Shown: positions 21,010-33,622, counted from the first letter of the stretch. The stretch is 64,000 bases of DNA from Capsicum annuum (GCF_002878395.1 NC_061115.1:215332963-215396962), one strand, 5' to 3'. Made by a program: numbers and translations. Notes: generated by a model from the letters alone, not told the origin.

Positions 21010-23201
21010 TGTAGACACGTAATTTTGTCCCTCTCCAAAAGTATTTTTACTGTTTCTCCCATTTTACCACGTATCCTATCCACGTGGTAATTTTTTTCGC
21101 GAGAAAACAAAATAAATAAACCACCTCATCATTTTATTTATTTATTTTATTTTTATCTTTATCACATTTAACAAATCCTAACAAATTTTATCTTCTTTTG
21201 AACAAACGAACAATCCTTCCTATTAAATTTTGACACATCACACATCCCTACCCCCTTTCTCTCACTAACCCTAGACCCCCTCCCTACCCCAGTCACGTTT
21301 TCACTGGTTAACATATATACACACAGATTTCATTCACAAAAGGGGGAGCATATACAGAATGGGGGACCATTTTTTCTTTTCATTTTTTATATAAACCAAC
21401 TGAATATACACATACACGGGGAGCTTCCCTTCTTCTTCACCAAGACATCCACCCATCAGAAAATTAATACATACACACACTCTTTCATTTTTTTCACCTA
21501 ACACACATAAATCATCTTCTTCTCCACAAAATTTCAGGCACGAATTCCAGTCATTCACACCCACACACTCACCATCATAAAAACATGAGACACTTTCATA
21601 GAATTCTCACTCACCACTGCACAAACACATTCTTTGATCAAAAAATAGTCCCTCATCCCCTCTTTGACTAAAAATCGCATACCACATACGAGAATGGATA
21701 TAGATTGAGAGAGAGAAAGAGAAAAAGTCATGAACAGAGTGAGAGAGTGAGACGAGAGAGACAGATGGGGTTTGAATCGGCGAGGGTGGACAAAAATCGC
21801 CAAGAATCAGGTGGGTCAAGTTTTTCTCGGTGACCTGTTTGCCGGAGCTGTCCGTTTCTAAATATTTTCAGGCGGCTCTAGCTAAAGAGCATCAAAAATC
21901 ACCGGAGAGCTGACTATTTTGTCAATTTTTGCCCATCGTCGGAATCTCTTTGTTTCGTTTGATTTCGGTTCAGATTCGGTGAGATTTTAGATGCGGGTGT
22001 TCTCAGATTTTCATAGATTCAGTCTCGGGTTATTCGTTATTTCTTCCTTCTTAGGATTCAAATCATACTGGGTTGTTATTCCTCAATATCGGAGTTGGAG
22101 TTGGTCACTGTTGAGGCCCTATTTGGAGTTCTTAAGTTCGGGTCTTCTTAAATCTTATTACCAATGAAATCAGTTCTTCAAAGGTCCATCTCTTAACTCT
22201 ACTTTTGAATTATACCGAGGTGGTTAATATCATGATTTTGTGATGTGGTTTTGAATATTTTGAGCAAAATGTTGATTGCTGTTGTGGATGTGAATGATTG
22301 GTATGCTTAAATGTTTGAGTCCTCGTTTGGGTATGTGTTTGATATTAATTTTGGATGTTGAAAAAGTAATTTGATAGTCAAATTGGTTGTTTGGGGGTCG
22401 GGATCGAAAATTGATAATCGAATAAGTCGAATGTTGTTTATTTTGATTCATTACTGAATATTGTTGAATTGGATAGCATCACAATAGGTTGAAGTCGATA
22501 GGCAAATTATAGGTTTTTGGGGTAGACAAATTTAGAATTGGGGGGATTATTGGAATGTTTGAAATATTTGTTGAATATCTTGTTTACCGCATTTGAAAAG
22601 TGTATTCATTTGGTCGGGGAATGCCCCGAGGTATTTGTATTTATTCACCGGGGAATGCCCCGACGTACTATGTTGGTAGAAGATGATCGTGATGAAGGCC
22701 CGAGGCATCGGGTAAAGCAATGGAGTGTAGTTTAGAATTAGCCTAGAAGAGAGTAGGTTTATGTTTTCTGTATTTTTTATTTTTCGGGACTGTATAATTG
22801 GACAAAACACTAAATTTTGGATTATTTTGTTTGATTTTGCTTGATTGATTGTTGTGCGTGCATTGTGTGGTTTATACATTCGTAGTGTCAAATTAGCCGA
22901 TATGCTCCACCAAGCGACCGTGGTCGAACCATGGGATCGAGGGGTGCCTAACACCTTCCCCTCGGTCAATAGAATTCCTTAGTCAGATTCTCTGTTCGTG
23001 GATCAGTTTTATAGAGTCAAAACCGTTTTGAAAAAAGATATCCAAGGGTGACTTGGCACGCCCAATTTATGCCAAGTGGCGACTCTGAGTTTTGAATATA
23101 AATAATCCTTTTCGAAACAAATCTTCATTTTGTCACTTACGAAATAAAACCCTTTCGAACTTAAAATCCAAATCTTTTGGAGTTAAAAAAGGGGTGTGAC
23201 A
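21010..23201 (+). repeat. 3' LTR of the gypsy-type element
   Basis: It matches 11226-13440 throughout, with scattered substitutions and small indels; the GA-run is shorter. It ends TGTGACA at 23201, followed by the ACCTG target duplication. The visible divergence shows this is not a very recent insertion; an age would need an alignment. Confidence 0.92.
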
Positions 23202-23363
23202 ACCTGTATATGGCGTCTCAAGTGTTGGATCAACCTTCCTCTCTTTCTTCATTCTTAACTTGTTCATTTCCCATTGTTTCCCTCGGAATGTGTTTTATAA
23301 TGCACTTTCTTGATATACATGCACGTTGCAGCGATGAGTTCTAGGACTGGTATAGGAACTACT

Positions 23364-23706
23364 TGTTGAACACCGAACATCTCAGGTCGAACACTGACAC
23401 TTGAGAAAATTACTAAACCGAGACCTCACGAAAATAAACAAGAAAAGATGCTATAGAGAAAGAAGAGAAGTAAGCAATAGATAATTTTGTATTGCTTGGT
23501 ACATCTTACACAGTGAACTTAAAGCCTATTTATAGGCAAATGACTACACAATTATATGGACACACATTTGCTACGTGTACCATATATTTACACCACACAT
23601 TTATTTTATTATTGAACAAACATATAACCACACACTTATTTTATTATTATATCAACTACCACTTGCATGTTGGCCGCCATTATTTGTTGGGTTTGTATTT
23701 TTAACA
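23364..23706 (-). repeat. Copia 3' LTR (minus orientation)
   Basis: Nearly identical to 28047-28390. The adjacent interior at 23707-23716 reads on the minus strand as the purine tract GAGGGGGAG just before the LTR. Confidence 0.88.
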
Positions 23707-23826
23707 CTCCCCCTCAAACCCAACTTCCATCTTAGTCTTCATTCCTAGTTGATAAGAGAAGCTATCGAGCTTGTTGCCGCTCAAGCCTTTTGTGAACAGG
23801 TCTACAACTTGATCTTCTATTTTGAC

Positions 23827-26800
23827 CTACACTATTTGTATTTCTTCTTTAAGAACCTTTTCACGGATAAAATGGTAATGCACCTCCACGTGTTTGGTCC
23901 TTGCGTGGAACACCGAATTCTCCGCTAAATGTATTGCCGATTGGTTATTGCTATACAAAAGAATTGCATACTCCAATGGTTGATGCAAAACCTTCAAAAT
24001 TTGGGTAAGCCAAGTACTTTCCTGAGCTGCCATCGCCGCTGCTCGGTACTCTACTTCTGTTGTTGACAACGATATAGTTGGTTGCCTTTTGCTACACCAA
24101 GAAATTGCTCCAGATCCAAGCATAAACACATACCTTGTTGTTGAATGTCGGATGTCATGATCACCATCATAGTCAGCATCAGAGTAGGCAGCTAATTTGC
24201 AATCTCCACCTTTCTTGTACAAGATACCATAGCCAAGCGTACCCTTGACATAACTCAAAATCCTTCGAACTACTTCCAAGTGAGGCTTCTTCGAATTTTG
24301 TATGTATCGACTCATCACCCCAACTACAAATGAAATGTCGAGTCTCGTAAGTGTTAAGTAGATCAAACTTCCAATCAATTGTCGATACATAGTTGCATCT
24401 TCCAAGTTCTTCCCTTCATGAGCACACATTTTGACATTCTGCTCAATTGGAGTTGAAATCGGCTTGCAGTTAGTCATTCTAAAAATTTTCAACAAATCTT
24501 TGGAATACTTTTGCTGGTGTAGAAAAATTCCTTCTTCAGTACGATCAACCTCTAAGCTGAGGAAATGCTTGAGTTGACCCAATTCTTTCATCTGGAATCG
24601 AACAGATAAGTTCTCCTTTGTTCGAAGAATTTCATCTTCACAATCTCCCGTGATGATCAAATCATCGACATATACTAGTACTATAGCTAATTTTCCTCCA
24701 TTTGCTTTGACAAATAAACTAGGATCTGCAGGTGCCACCGAGTAACCACTATGCGTAAGAAATTCAGCAATCTTACGATACCAAGCTCTCGGTGCTTGTT
24801 TCAACCTATAAAGAGCCTTCCGAAGCTTACAAACATATTTAGGATGGTTTTAACTTCGAAAACCCATCGGCTGGTCCATGTAAATCTCCCGATCTAACTC
24901 TTCATGCAGAAATGCGTTCTTCACATCCATCTGCCACAGGTTCCAATCTTTACTAGCTGCTAGAGCCAGTAGGACACGTACAATTTTAAGCTTTGCCACC
25001 GGGATAAACGTTTTATCATAATCTAGCCCATATTGTTGAAAGAATCCTCGAGTTACCAGTCGAGCCTTGTGCCTCTCAATCGATCCATCTTACGACGTTT
25101 TATCTTGTAAACCCACTTGCACGAGATAGGATTCATATCTCTTGACTTTGGAACTAGATCCCAAGTGTGATTTTGTTCAAGAGTAGCAATCTCCTCTTTC
25201 ATTGCTTTGGTCCATTCTAGCTTTTGAGATGCTTCTTCAAATGTCTCCGGCTCTTTTGAATCGACCTCCTCCGATATAGCAACATTAGCATATTTTGGAT
25301 TCGGCTTCAGAACTCTTGTTGATCTTCTAAGTGGAGTTGATGCTTCCACTTCACAAGGTTCGCCATCTTCGCTTGGATGATGGTATATACTGGTTTACCA
25401 TGGATTCTGAGTTGCGCTTTCTTCGACATCTCCACTATCATCAACAACATCAGTTTTACCCAGACTCATCTGAATTTATGAGGACTGTAATTCATCTTTC
25501 AGAGTATCTGAATCAGGAAATATCTCCTTATCTGAGGACCACCATGAAGAAGCTTTATCAAATACTATATTTCAGGATGTGTAGCATTTTCCCGTTGTAG
25601 GATCACAACATCTCCACTTTTTTCTCTGACTATCGTAGCCAACAAAGATACACCTTACAGCTTTCTTGTCCATTTTGCTACGTAAGTGATCAGGCATAAA
25701 TACATAGCATACACATCCAAAAACTCAAAAATAGCTAACTGTAGGCTTCTTGTTCCATAGCTTTTCAAAGGGTGAAAGGAAATGTAACTTTTGTTCAGGA
25801 AGCCTATTGATTACATACGATGCAGTTCTCATCGCTTCTGCCCAAAAACGTCCCGGTACATTCCTTGCATAAAGCATACTTCGACATATTTCTGCCAGGT
25901 GCCTATTCTTCCTTTTTGCAACATCATTTTGTTGTGAAGTGTTTGCACATGTGAACTGATGGCGTATTGACACTCCTGAAGAAAGTCAAAAAACTCATCT
26001 GAAGTATATTCTCCCCCATTACCAGTGAATAGACATCCAATGCCTTTGTTGACCTCTGCTTCTAAAACCTTTTTAAATTCTTTGAATCTTGACAGAGTCT
26101 CCGATTTTTCCTTCATAAAATAAACCCACATATCAGGAAAAATCATCAATAAAGGTTACCATGTACTTCATCCGACCAATGGAGGCTTGTTTAACAGGTC
26201 CAAACACACCAGACTGGGTTAACTCTAATGGTTCCTTTGCTTTAAATTTGGAATCTTCATACGGGAATTGATGAGCCTTCCTATATTGACAGTCTGCACA
26301 GATTGTGTCTGTTTTTACCTCAAGTTTAGGAAGTCCTTTTAGCATCGACTTCCTCATCATCACATCTAGCTTGGAATAGCTAACGTGACTCAGCCGCATG
26401 TGCCACAAGTATGTTGTCTCGTTCCTTCTTGTCTTCTCTACGTATGTCGTTTCTGCTGACATCATATAGACTGACTCTAATCTTCATCCCTTCATCACTG
26501 GCTCCTTGGAAATCTCAAGGTCACAATATACCTTCATATCTTATGGACCAAATAGAATAAAATAGCCTGAAGATGTTAACTGTGAAACCGAAAGAAGATT
26601 TTTCTTCATCCCCGAAACATGGTAGACATTTTGAAGTGCCACCTCGATACTGTTGTTATGAGGAGACACCACTGTATTACCAACATGAGCAATTGGTAAC
26701 TTAGAGTTGTTTGCGATCACCACCACAGGACTTCTCTTGTATTTTGATAAGTTTTGCAACTTATCTTTATCGCCCGTCATATGGTTCGAGCAACCTGAGT

Positions 26801-27773
26801 CAACGATCCAGTCATTTTCATAATTGATTTTACTAGATGTTGTTGCTGTAAGGGCTAACTCCTCCTCTTCAGCAGCAAAGGATGACTTCACATCCCATTC
26901 TTCTTCACTGTTGGAGGTAACGACATTACCTTCCACAGATTTTTCCTTCGACCGACAGGTCTTTGCCATGTGGCCCTTTTTCCTACATTTGTAACAATCC
27001 CCTTCAAATCTTTTCTTGTTTTCATATTTCTTCGAGTCTCCCCTTCACGAGTGCTTCCTTTGCCTTGATGACCTTTTGATTCATCATCATTTTTCTTGGA
27101 TCCATAATTCTTTCACTGTTTGAAATTTTGCTTGCCTTTATTGGCGTAGAGTGCCTCTTCTTCATTCTTTAGTGAGACTCCTCCCATTTGTTTAGCTAAT
27201 GCTTCTTGACCAGCTAATAAATTCTCGAAATCTACAAGTGATGGTTGATTTTGCCATCCCTGTACTGCAGCGACAAAGCTTCTGTATTCTGGCTTCAGAC
27301 CGTGGATGATAATTCATTTCATCCTAGCATCATTAATACTAGCCTCTGGATCCAGTTTAGAAGTCTCTCGACACAGTGACTGCACTTTGTGGAAATATTA
27401 TGCAATAGTCATATTTCCTTAAGTCACCGACAATAACTCGCTTTCAAGAAGTTGGAACTTAGAGTCGCTCTTCTTCTAGAACAGCTTGGCGAACGTATCC
27501 CAAGCTTTATTTAGGGTCTTTGCATCTCGGATTTTCTCTAGCAAATCCTTCTCAACAGTTGTTTTCAATGCAAACATTGCTTTCCCTGCTTTTTATTTTC
27601 CATTTTCTCAACGTGCCGTTTGCATCCTCTGCTTCTGGTTGTGTTACTTCGGTTCCGTTGACAACCTCCCGTAGGTCTTGCCCTTGCATATACGACATTA
27701 TGCAAGTTGACCATGTGTTGTAATTGTTGTTGTTGAGCTTCTCCATTCCGCCGACAACATGTAGGTCTGTCAT
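23827..27773 (-). pseudogene. Copia polyprotein remnant (gag-pol)
   Basis: Reading from 27773 (ATG, MTDLHVVGGMEKLNNNNYNTW), a UBN2-type copia Gag is interrupted by shifts and stops. A CCHC zinc knuckle ([14 protein letters not shown]) spans about 26955-26996. The protease motif is [10 protein letters not shown] (about 26790). The GAG-pre-integrase and integrase core lie at 25725-26465 and are broken into three frames. RT begins near 25250 (TWDLVPKSRDMNPISCKWVY), has an in-frame TAA near 24853, and includes the catalytic YVDDLIITG (about 24670). RNase H follows to 23827 with [10 protein letters not shown] and [15 protein letters not shown]. Clearly non-functional. Confidence 0.88.
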
Positions 27774-28029
27774 CGTGCCGTCGGAATACTATCAAGGCTG
27801 AACACGAACTATACTTCACACGGACAAGCACCGAGCAAGCTAGGAACCTTCGAACAAACACCAACCGAGCGAGGAACCTTCGAACAAACTCCAACAGAGT
27901 GAGGAACACTATGTATTAAGAGTGTCTCGTACAAAGGTTAGTGAACGAGTGGAAAAATTTCCTTCATGTGAAAGATCAGACAATGCTGCAATCACGGGAC
28001 AATTCAGGAAAAATTATCACTCCTCCAAC

Positions 28030-28046
28030 CAAGGTCTGATATCAAT
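28030..28046 (-). promoter_or_regulatory. Copia primer binding site
   Basis: Directly inside the minus-strand 5' LTR the sequence reads TTGATATCAGACCTTGG, a slightly degenerate form of the TGGTATCAGAGC initiator-tRNA-Met site used by many copia elements. Confidence 0.6.
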
Positions 28047-28390
28047 TGTTGAACACCGAACATCTCAGGATCGAACACCGACACTTGAGAAAATTACTAA
28101 ACCGAGACCTCAAGAAAATAAACAAGAAAAGATGCTATAGAGAAAGAAAAGAAGTAAGCAATAGATAAGCTTGTACTGCTTGGTACATCTTACACAATGA
28201 ATTTAAAGCCTATTTATAGGCAAATGACTACACAATTATATGGACACACATTTGCTACGTGTACCATATATTTACACTACACATTTATTTTATTATTGAA
28301 CAAACATATAACCACACAATTATTTTATTATTATATCAACTACCACTTGCACGTTGGCCACCATTATTTGTTAGGTTTGTATTTTTAACA
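28047..28390 (-). repeat. Copia 5' LTR (minus orientation)
   Basis: Pairs with 23364-23706. On the coding strand it begins TGTTAAAAATACAAACC and ends GGTGTTCAACA. Confidence 0.88.
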
Positions 28391-28711
28391 CAATTTTCAC
28401 CAACGAGTGCTCGAAGGTGCATTTCAGATATGTCTTTATGATGAAATACCAGCTAATATTAAGAGAAAGAAGAATAACGAAGATGAGTAGCCTCTTCAGG
28501 GCTGATACATGGATACTATACTATCGCAATCCAGCCAAGTTTTGACGTCATTCCCAAAGGTATAACTGATAGCAAGGACGCAACTTTATCTTTTAATTGA
28601 ACCCACCAAGCAAGTTTCATATTCTATCATAACTTCCACCCGAGCCACCTAGCTCCCTAGTGGGTCTCTACATAGGCAGAAAGTTGGCATTACCAAATAT
28701 TTCTTTTCCTG
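28391..28711. other. 3' flank of the UGT gene
   Basis: No gene seen. It holds the presumed 3' UTR of the minus-strand UGT gene and unassigned sequence up to the copia element. Confidence 0.4.
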
Positions 28712-30205
28712 TTAAGATGACATATTTCTTCTACAAAGTAGTGTAGATATGAAATCATCCAATGCTTTAACAGAAGAACCTTTGAAATCCCCCTCTTCTT
28801 TAACAACACCTCTAATACACATCCCAATTTCATTAGCCTTTTCATTCATTTCTTTCCCTTTTCCACTTTCACCCAAAACAATATCTACCACTTTCTTCAC
28901 CTCCTCTTTTTCAATATCACTTGAATTCCATTTAGTTAACTCAATACAAACCCCCATTTCCTCCATCAACATCTTTGAATTAAAAGCTTGTTCGCTAGCC
29001 AAAGGCCAACTAATAATAGGCACCTCTTGACTCAAACTCTCCAATACCGAATTCCATCCGCAGTGAGTCAAGAATGCACCAGTTGATGGATGACTCAAGA
29101 TTTGCAATTGTGGTGCCCAAGACTTCACTAGTAGACCTTGTTGGCTAGTTTCCACTCTTTCTTGAAAACCTTTTGGTAACCATTCAGGTCTAAACTCACC
29201 TTTTATGTCAAATCCAATAGGTGGCCTAACCACCCAAATGAATGGCCTTTCACTATCTTCCAACCCCAAAGCCAATGCCATCATTTGAGAAGTGCTAATA
29301 GTGTTTTGTGAACCAAAAGATATGTAAACAACAGATCTTTGAGGGTGTTTGTTTAACCATTCTATGCATTCTTCTGGTGACAATCCATATTCTTTTCCAA
29401 TTCTTGGTTCAAAGATTTGATCTTTTTCGCCTTTCTTGAGCATACATTGAGGAAGCAAAGGTCCAATGCACCAAACAGGAAGTTTAGTAAGATTCTTGAT
29501 TGCTTTAACCCCCTTAGGTTCAATCTCCTCAACACTATTACACAAGAATCCTATACAATCCAAAGAAGGTGATAGCAAAGATTTAAACTCTTTGGACCAA
29601 GTGTCATTACCATTTGCCGATTTCATGAAATGATGAAGTTGATCAACACTGAAAAAACAGCAAGAATCATCAAATCCTGGCATTTTGAAAACACCATCAT
29701 GAGTGGCTAATAAGTGAGGGAGATTTAGCCATAGTGACAAATAAGCTGCTGTCCCATAAGCACTAGCAGTGGTTAAACTCACATTGTAAGTACCACAAGA
29801 TCTTGCAACTTCACTAGCAAATCCCATAAATGTATCAGAAACTACACAAAGTGGAGGCTTACCATCTTTTTCAATAATCTCTATGATCACTTTCCTGAGT
29901 GGTTCTCTAAGAGATAATGTAGACTTGAAAATTGTCATCATGTCTTTTAAAGGCAAGGCTTCTGTGTTCTCTATATTAGGTGATAAACCATGTTGAGAAC
30001 TATTATAAGGAAGTGAAACTAAAGAAATGTTATTTGAAGCTTTGGCTATAGTCGAACTAAGATATTTGACATTCAAAGGGGTGCTAACAAGAGTGATTTT
30101 GTAGCTAGTTCGTTCTTGGGTTTTTTCGGCTAAGGCTAGGAAAGGAATCATATGGCCAATTGCAAGAAATGGAACCATTACTATATGTTCTTGATGGTTA
30201 CTCAT
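28712..30205 (-). CDS. UDP-glycosyltransferase, UGT92-like, intact and intronless
   Basis: A complete 497-aa family-1 glycosyltransferase from ATG at 30205 to TAA at 28712, a usual length for the family. It should transfer a sugar from a UDP-sugar to a small hydrophobic acceptor in the cytosol; the acceptor cannot be told from sequence. The catalytic His is His18 in FLAIGHMIPFLALA and its likely Asp partner is Asp124 in CVVSDTFMG. The 44-residue PSPG sugar-donor box spans 363-406, from WAPQLQILSH to WPLASEQ, with HCGWNS intact. A final Gln in the box fits UDP-glucose use, a family rule rather than proof. N-terminal motifs such as SLVSLPYNSS and ENTEALPL are typical of the UGT92 (92A1-like) group. 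No signal peptide or membrane segment. A decayed UGT75-like gene lies 1.4 kb away on the same strand but belongs to another subfamily, so this is not a recent tandem pair. Confidence 0.95.
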   Translation of the reverse strand: MSNHQEHIVMVPFLAIGHMIPFLALAEKTQERTSYKITLVSTPLNVKYLSSTIAKASNNISLVSLPYNSSQHGLSPNIENTEALPLKDMMTIFKSTLSLREPLRKVIIEIIEKDGKPPLCVVSDTFMGFASEVARSCGTYNVSLTTASAYGTAAYLSLWLNLPHLLATHDGVFKMPGFDDSCCFFSVDQLHHFMKSANGNDTWSKEFKSLLSPSLDCIGFLCNSVEEIEPKGVKAIKNLTKLPVWCIGPLLPQCMLKKGEKDQIFEPRIGKEYGLSPEECIEWLNKHPQRSVVYISFGSQNTISTSQMMALALGLEDSERPFIWVVRPPIGFDIKGEFRPEWLPKGFQERVETSQQGLLVKSWAPQLQILSHPSTGAFLTHCGWNSVLESLSQEVPIISWPLASEQAFNSKMLMEEMGVCIELTKWNSSDIEKEEVKKVVDIVLGESGKGKEMNEKANEIGMCIRGVVKEEGDFKGSSVKALDDFISTLLCRRNMSS

Positions 30206-31433
30206 TTTTTCTCACAAATTATTGGAAAAAGTTGTAGAAATTTTATTAGGACAAGAAGTGGTAGAAAGATATGTATTAGGCTGATAAGAAGGTAGAAGAC
30301 AAAAGTGAATTGAGTTTGCTGTTATCATTCCAAACCATTTTTATGCTCATTTATGTGTCACCTATCGAATTTTAAAAAGATTGAAGATTTCAGGCCCAAA
30401 TTTATTGTCCAACTTAAATTGCTTGACTCTTGAAAAACGAAAAGTATATAAAATGTACATGGTAAGTACATGGAAACTTGCTTAAGAGAAAGCCAACCTA
30501 CTTTTAATTTCATTTAAAATGGTCTCACAATTTTAGGATTAGGAAACATGTTAGAGATGGAGTATATCGACAGTCCTTTAAATTTATCATTTATTTTGTT
30601 CAGATACTAGAATTATATTCTGTTTTAATTCAGCATGTGAAACATGGTAATATGAAACCAAATTGGTTGGGACCACTACGAATATTGAATAAGTAAAAGA
30701 TTAAAAAAAAATAATTCTAAAGAATACCGTTAGGTAAGTGTCATGAAATGGATAAAATCTCGAGCAAGTGACAAATATAGCCTGTCATTTACAAGATTGG
30801 TACAAGATTTATAACGGCAGAATCTTTTCAACATATGGGCCTCCATTCATATTTTATTACGATTTTCTTTACTTTCCTTTAACTTAGCCGGAGATCTATC
30901 AGAAATAATTTTTCTACTTCTTTAAGTTAGTGGTATAGACTGCACACACTATACCTTCCCGAGACCCTACTATGTGAGAATACACTGGGTTTCTTATTGT
31001 TGTTGTTAACTATTAACAAAAGGCAAACTTGAACCGTTATGCAAAGATCAAGCAAACACGAAATCAATATTTGAAATTTATGAGTTTTAAATTTTAATAT
31101 TTAATACGTACATCTTGCATCAAAATTAAGAACAAATTTGTACCAACGTATAATAGGAGGATATATTTGGACACCTAAAATATAATGAGAAGTACATTTA
31201 GACTATTTCTGATAAAACTGAAGTATATTTGACCTTAGTATTTTTAATAGTTATGTACATAGAACCCTTAAGATATTAATATTATTTTGTATAAAATAGA
31301 CTCAAATGTAATACTAGCTCTTTTTTTTTTTATCAAATATTCTCTCATACTTGCAATAACTTATAAAATTGCCAATCAACTCAAACTAGGCATTTCAAGT
31401 TTCTCTGTGCACCAAAATTGAGGTCAATCCAAG
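30206..31433. other. UGT upstream region and spacer
   Basis: This holds the promoter side of the minus-strand UGT gene. I see no convincing TATA box within 100 bp of the ATG. 30340-30880 is AT-rich and unassigned. 31060-31380 is AT-rich with no gene. Confidence 0.4.
30889..31011 (+). mobile_element. RTE/TS-type 3' tail fragment
   Basis: GGAGATCTATCAGAAATAA, then a TAGTGGTATAGACTGCACAC block, ACCCTACTATGTGAGAATAC and ACTGGGTTTCTTATTGTTGT. The conserved tail module in plus orientation, ending in TTG repeats. 5'-truncated. Confidence 0.7.
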
Positions 31434-31592
31434 AACTAGATATGCCTCACAACAACAATATTATAGTCTGGTGCATTAAAGCTTTTACTATGCAGGGATC
31501 CGGTGAAGGATCCCGACCACAAGAATCTATTATATGCGGTCTTGCCTTACATTTCAACCGGGGACTGTTTCCACGACTTGAACCTATTACCT
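31434..31592 (-). mobile_element. Au-like SINE copy, minus strand
   Basis: The reverse complement reads AATAGGTTCAAGTCGTGGAA (B-box region), then AAATGTAAGGCAAGACCGCA, a GTGGTCGGGATCC block and an AAGCTTTAATGCACCAGACT end. Same family as 8533-8700. It abuts the 3' end of the UGT pseudogene. Confidence 0.65.
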
Positions 31593-32508
31593 TTTTATAT
31601 AAGAATTGTTAACAAACTCTCTAAAAACTTGTTCAAGTTATTATGTGATGAGCCTCCAACTTTCATAGCATCCATAGCCAAATCTCTATATTTCTTCACA
31701 TTTCTTTTAATTTCATTTCCTTTCTCTCCATTCCCCATTACAATTTCCAAACACCTCTTTAACTCTTCTCTTTTTACAATTCCTTCTTCTTTTGCTCTTG
31801 CTCTTACTCCTATTCCCCAAACATCCTCCACCATCTTGATGTTTGTCATTTGGTCTGAAAATTGTGGGTATCCAATTAGTGGCACACCGGCCACCGTGAT
31901 TTCTACAGTCGAATTCCATCCACAGTGAGTCACGAAACATCCAATCGACTTATGAAAAAGTACCCGTTAAAAATTTACCATTAATTAAGTAAAAATAATA
32001 GCATGTGCTACCGTTTAAACTTGTCAATGAAATGATCACACAGTTAATTCAGCAAATAATAAAGTCACAAATTATATAATTAAATTTCAAATAGCCAAGC
32101 AAATATCAAATTTCAAACGTTTGATAATATAGCATACTTAGAAAACCCAATGTTGGATTCATCTTTTATATTTTAGATTCCGCACAAGTGGTTGAACATC
32201 TTCATCATCAACCGACAATTTGAAGGTTCAAGTCATGTTAAAGGGTAGGTGGGAACACTATTAATCCTCCTACTTTTAAAAGAAGAAAATAACTATACCA
32301 TGCAAACTTTTTTAAGAAAAAAAAAAAAAAGAAAAAGATGGTTCAGTGCACAAAATTTCCGTTATATGCAAAGTTCGAAAAAGGCCGAGCCATAAGGACT
32401 TTCCTCACCGACGTCGGCATCACATGAGCCCGACCATTCCAAAAGGGCACGACCAGGTTCAAGACAGGCACGACCATCTTACCATGAAAAATTCAAAGAG
32501 ATGGGAAT

Positions 32509-33165
32509 ATACTCCGTTCGTTCATAATTAGTTGTCACTTTTTAACTTGACGCACTTATTAACAAAATAATGATTAACATGGTGATTTTACCGTATTATC
32601 CTTATTAATTGATGTTTAGTACTTCCTCCGTCCCAAATTGAGATGGCACATTGATTAAGAAAAATAATTAATAACATGGCTAGTTTACCATAGTACCACT
32701 ATTCAATTAAATGATGTTTACATTTTAATTTGAAGAAAAAGTAACTAATGCAAAGGGTAAAACATGGTAAAAAAATTTTATCTCTTCTTGATTAATGAAA
32801 AAAATAAGTAAAATGGAAAATCAAATTAGGAAATTTGAGACAGATAATTTGAGACAGAGGGAGTAATAGGTATTGAAAAATAATTTGGAGAAGTAATAAT
32901 TAATGTCAAGGGTAAAATTTTTTTAAAAAAAATGTCTTAAATTTCTTGATGTGTTAAAAGATCAGCAAACTAGAGCGCATGCCCATCAGTTAGCTCGGTT
33001 TTTGAGTTCTATGATTTATACTATGGAGTGAATACTAGATCCCCATCTTTGATTTATGATGTACTCAACTTTGATTCGACTAATAATTGATCGAATTGTC
33101 TTTTTAAAAAAATGACAATTAAAAATAAAAATTCAATTAGAAAAAACTGACAACTAGAGTAGAAA
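32509..33165. mobile_element. Stowaway-like MITE, itself interrupted
   Basis: The left end TACTCCGTTCGTTCATAATT and right-side sequence ACTGACAACTAGAGTAG are the degenerate ends of a Stowaway-like element related to 7239-7498. A second MITE sits at 32622-32863 and about 130 bp of unrelated DNA at about 32960-33095. Confidence 0.5.
32622..32863. mobile_element. Stowaway MITE with TA target duplication
   Basis: It starts CTTCCTCCGTCCCAAATT and ends AATTTGAGACAGAGGGAG, inverted repeats of each other. TA flanks both sides (32620-32621 and 32864-32865). 242 bp, nested in the 32509-33165 MITE. Confidence 0.85.
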
Positions 33166-33345
33166 TTTTTAAAATTAAATCAAATTTATGTAAAAATAAA
33201 TTTTTAATTAAAATGGGAAAAAAATTTAAAAAAAAAAGTTTAAAAAAATTAATAATTAAAAATTAATAAATTAAATTTTAATTTAATAATTTTTTAATTA
33301 AATTTTTAAAATAATTTTAAAAAAAAAATAATTATTTTTAACTCA
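33166..33345. repeat. A/T-only low-complexity tract
   Basis: Almost pure A/T with runs of AATTAAATTTTAATTTAATA. It sits at the break point of the UGT75-like pseudogene. Confidence 0.6.
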
Positions 33346-33622
33346 TAAAATGGCCTTTCACTTTCCAATAAACCTTGCAAAATCTCTTCCTTTTGCTCCT
33401 CCCTTAACACTACTATACTCCCAACATAAACAACCGAACCCTCGGGTTTCGTGTCGAGCCACGTGCAATAAGGTTCACATTTTTCAAACAAATCACACCC
33501 GAACAACGTGTCTTCAAGGTCACATCCGTAGTAAGCTGAAGGAAGCAAACGCCCAATCGAACAAATCCCCAACACCTCGAGAATTTTCAAGGATTTCTCT
33601 TTCAATTTATCGAAAGTATTAA

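Larger units (their letters stand above)
11226..23201 (+). mobile_element. Full-length gag-only Ty3/gypsy-type LTR retrotransposon (TR-GAG-like)
   Basis: Two long direct repeats (11226-13440 and 21010-23201) start TGTAGACACG. The right one ends TGTGACA; the left one ends TGTGATA, a C-to-T change. ACCTG flanks the element exactly on both sides (11221-11225 and 23202-23206). A tRNA-type primer site follows the 5' LTR and a purine tract precedes the 3' LTR. The interior carries one broken gag with Tat/Ogre-like features and no protease, reverse transcriptase, RNase H or integrase, so it must have moved in trans. 17068-21000 is non-coding with tandem arrays. Total 11,976 bp. Confidence 0.92.
23364..28390 (-). 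mobile_element. Ty1/copia LTR retrotransposon, minus strand, decayed
   Basis: Direct repeats of about 343 bp at 23364-23706 and 28047-28390 run TGTTGAACACC to TTTTTAACA on the plus strand. The interior encodes a copia-order polyprotein on the minus strand (gag, zinc knuckle, protease, integrase, RT, RNase H) with many stops and shifts. The LTRs carry a palindromic GCCTATTTATAGGC, a likely TATA region on the coding strand. The flanking 5-mers (CTACT left, CAATT right) do not match. 23207-23363 is the short genomic gap between this element and the gypsy-type element. Confidence 0.9.
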
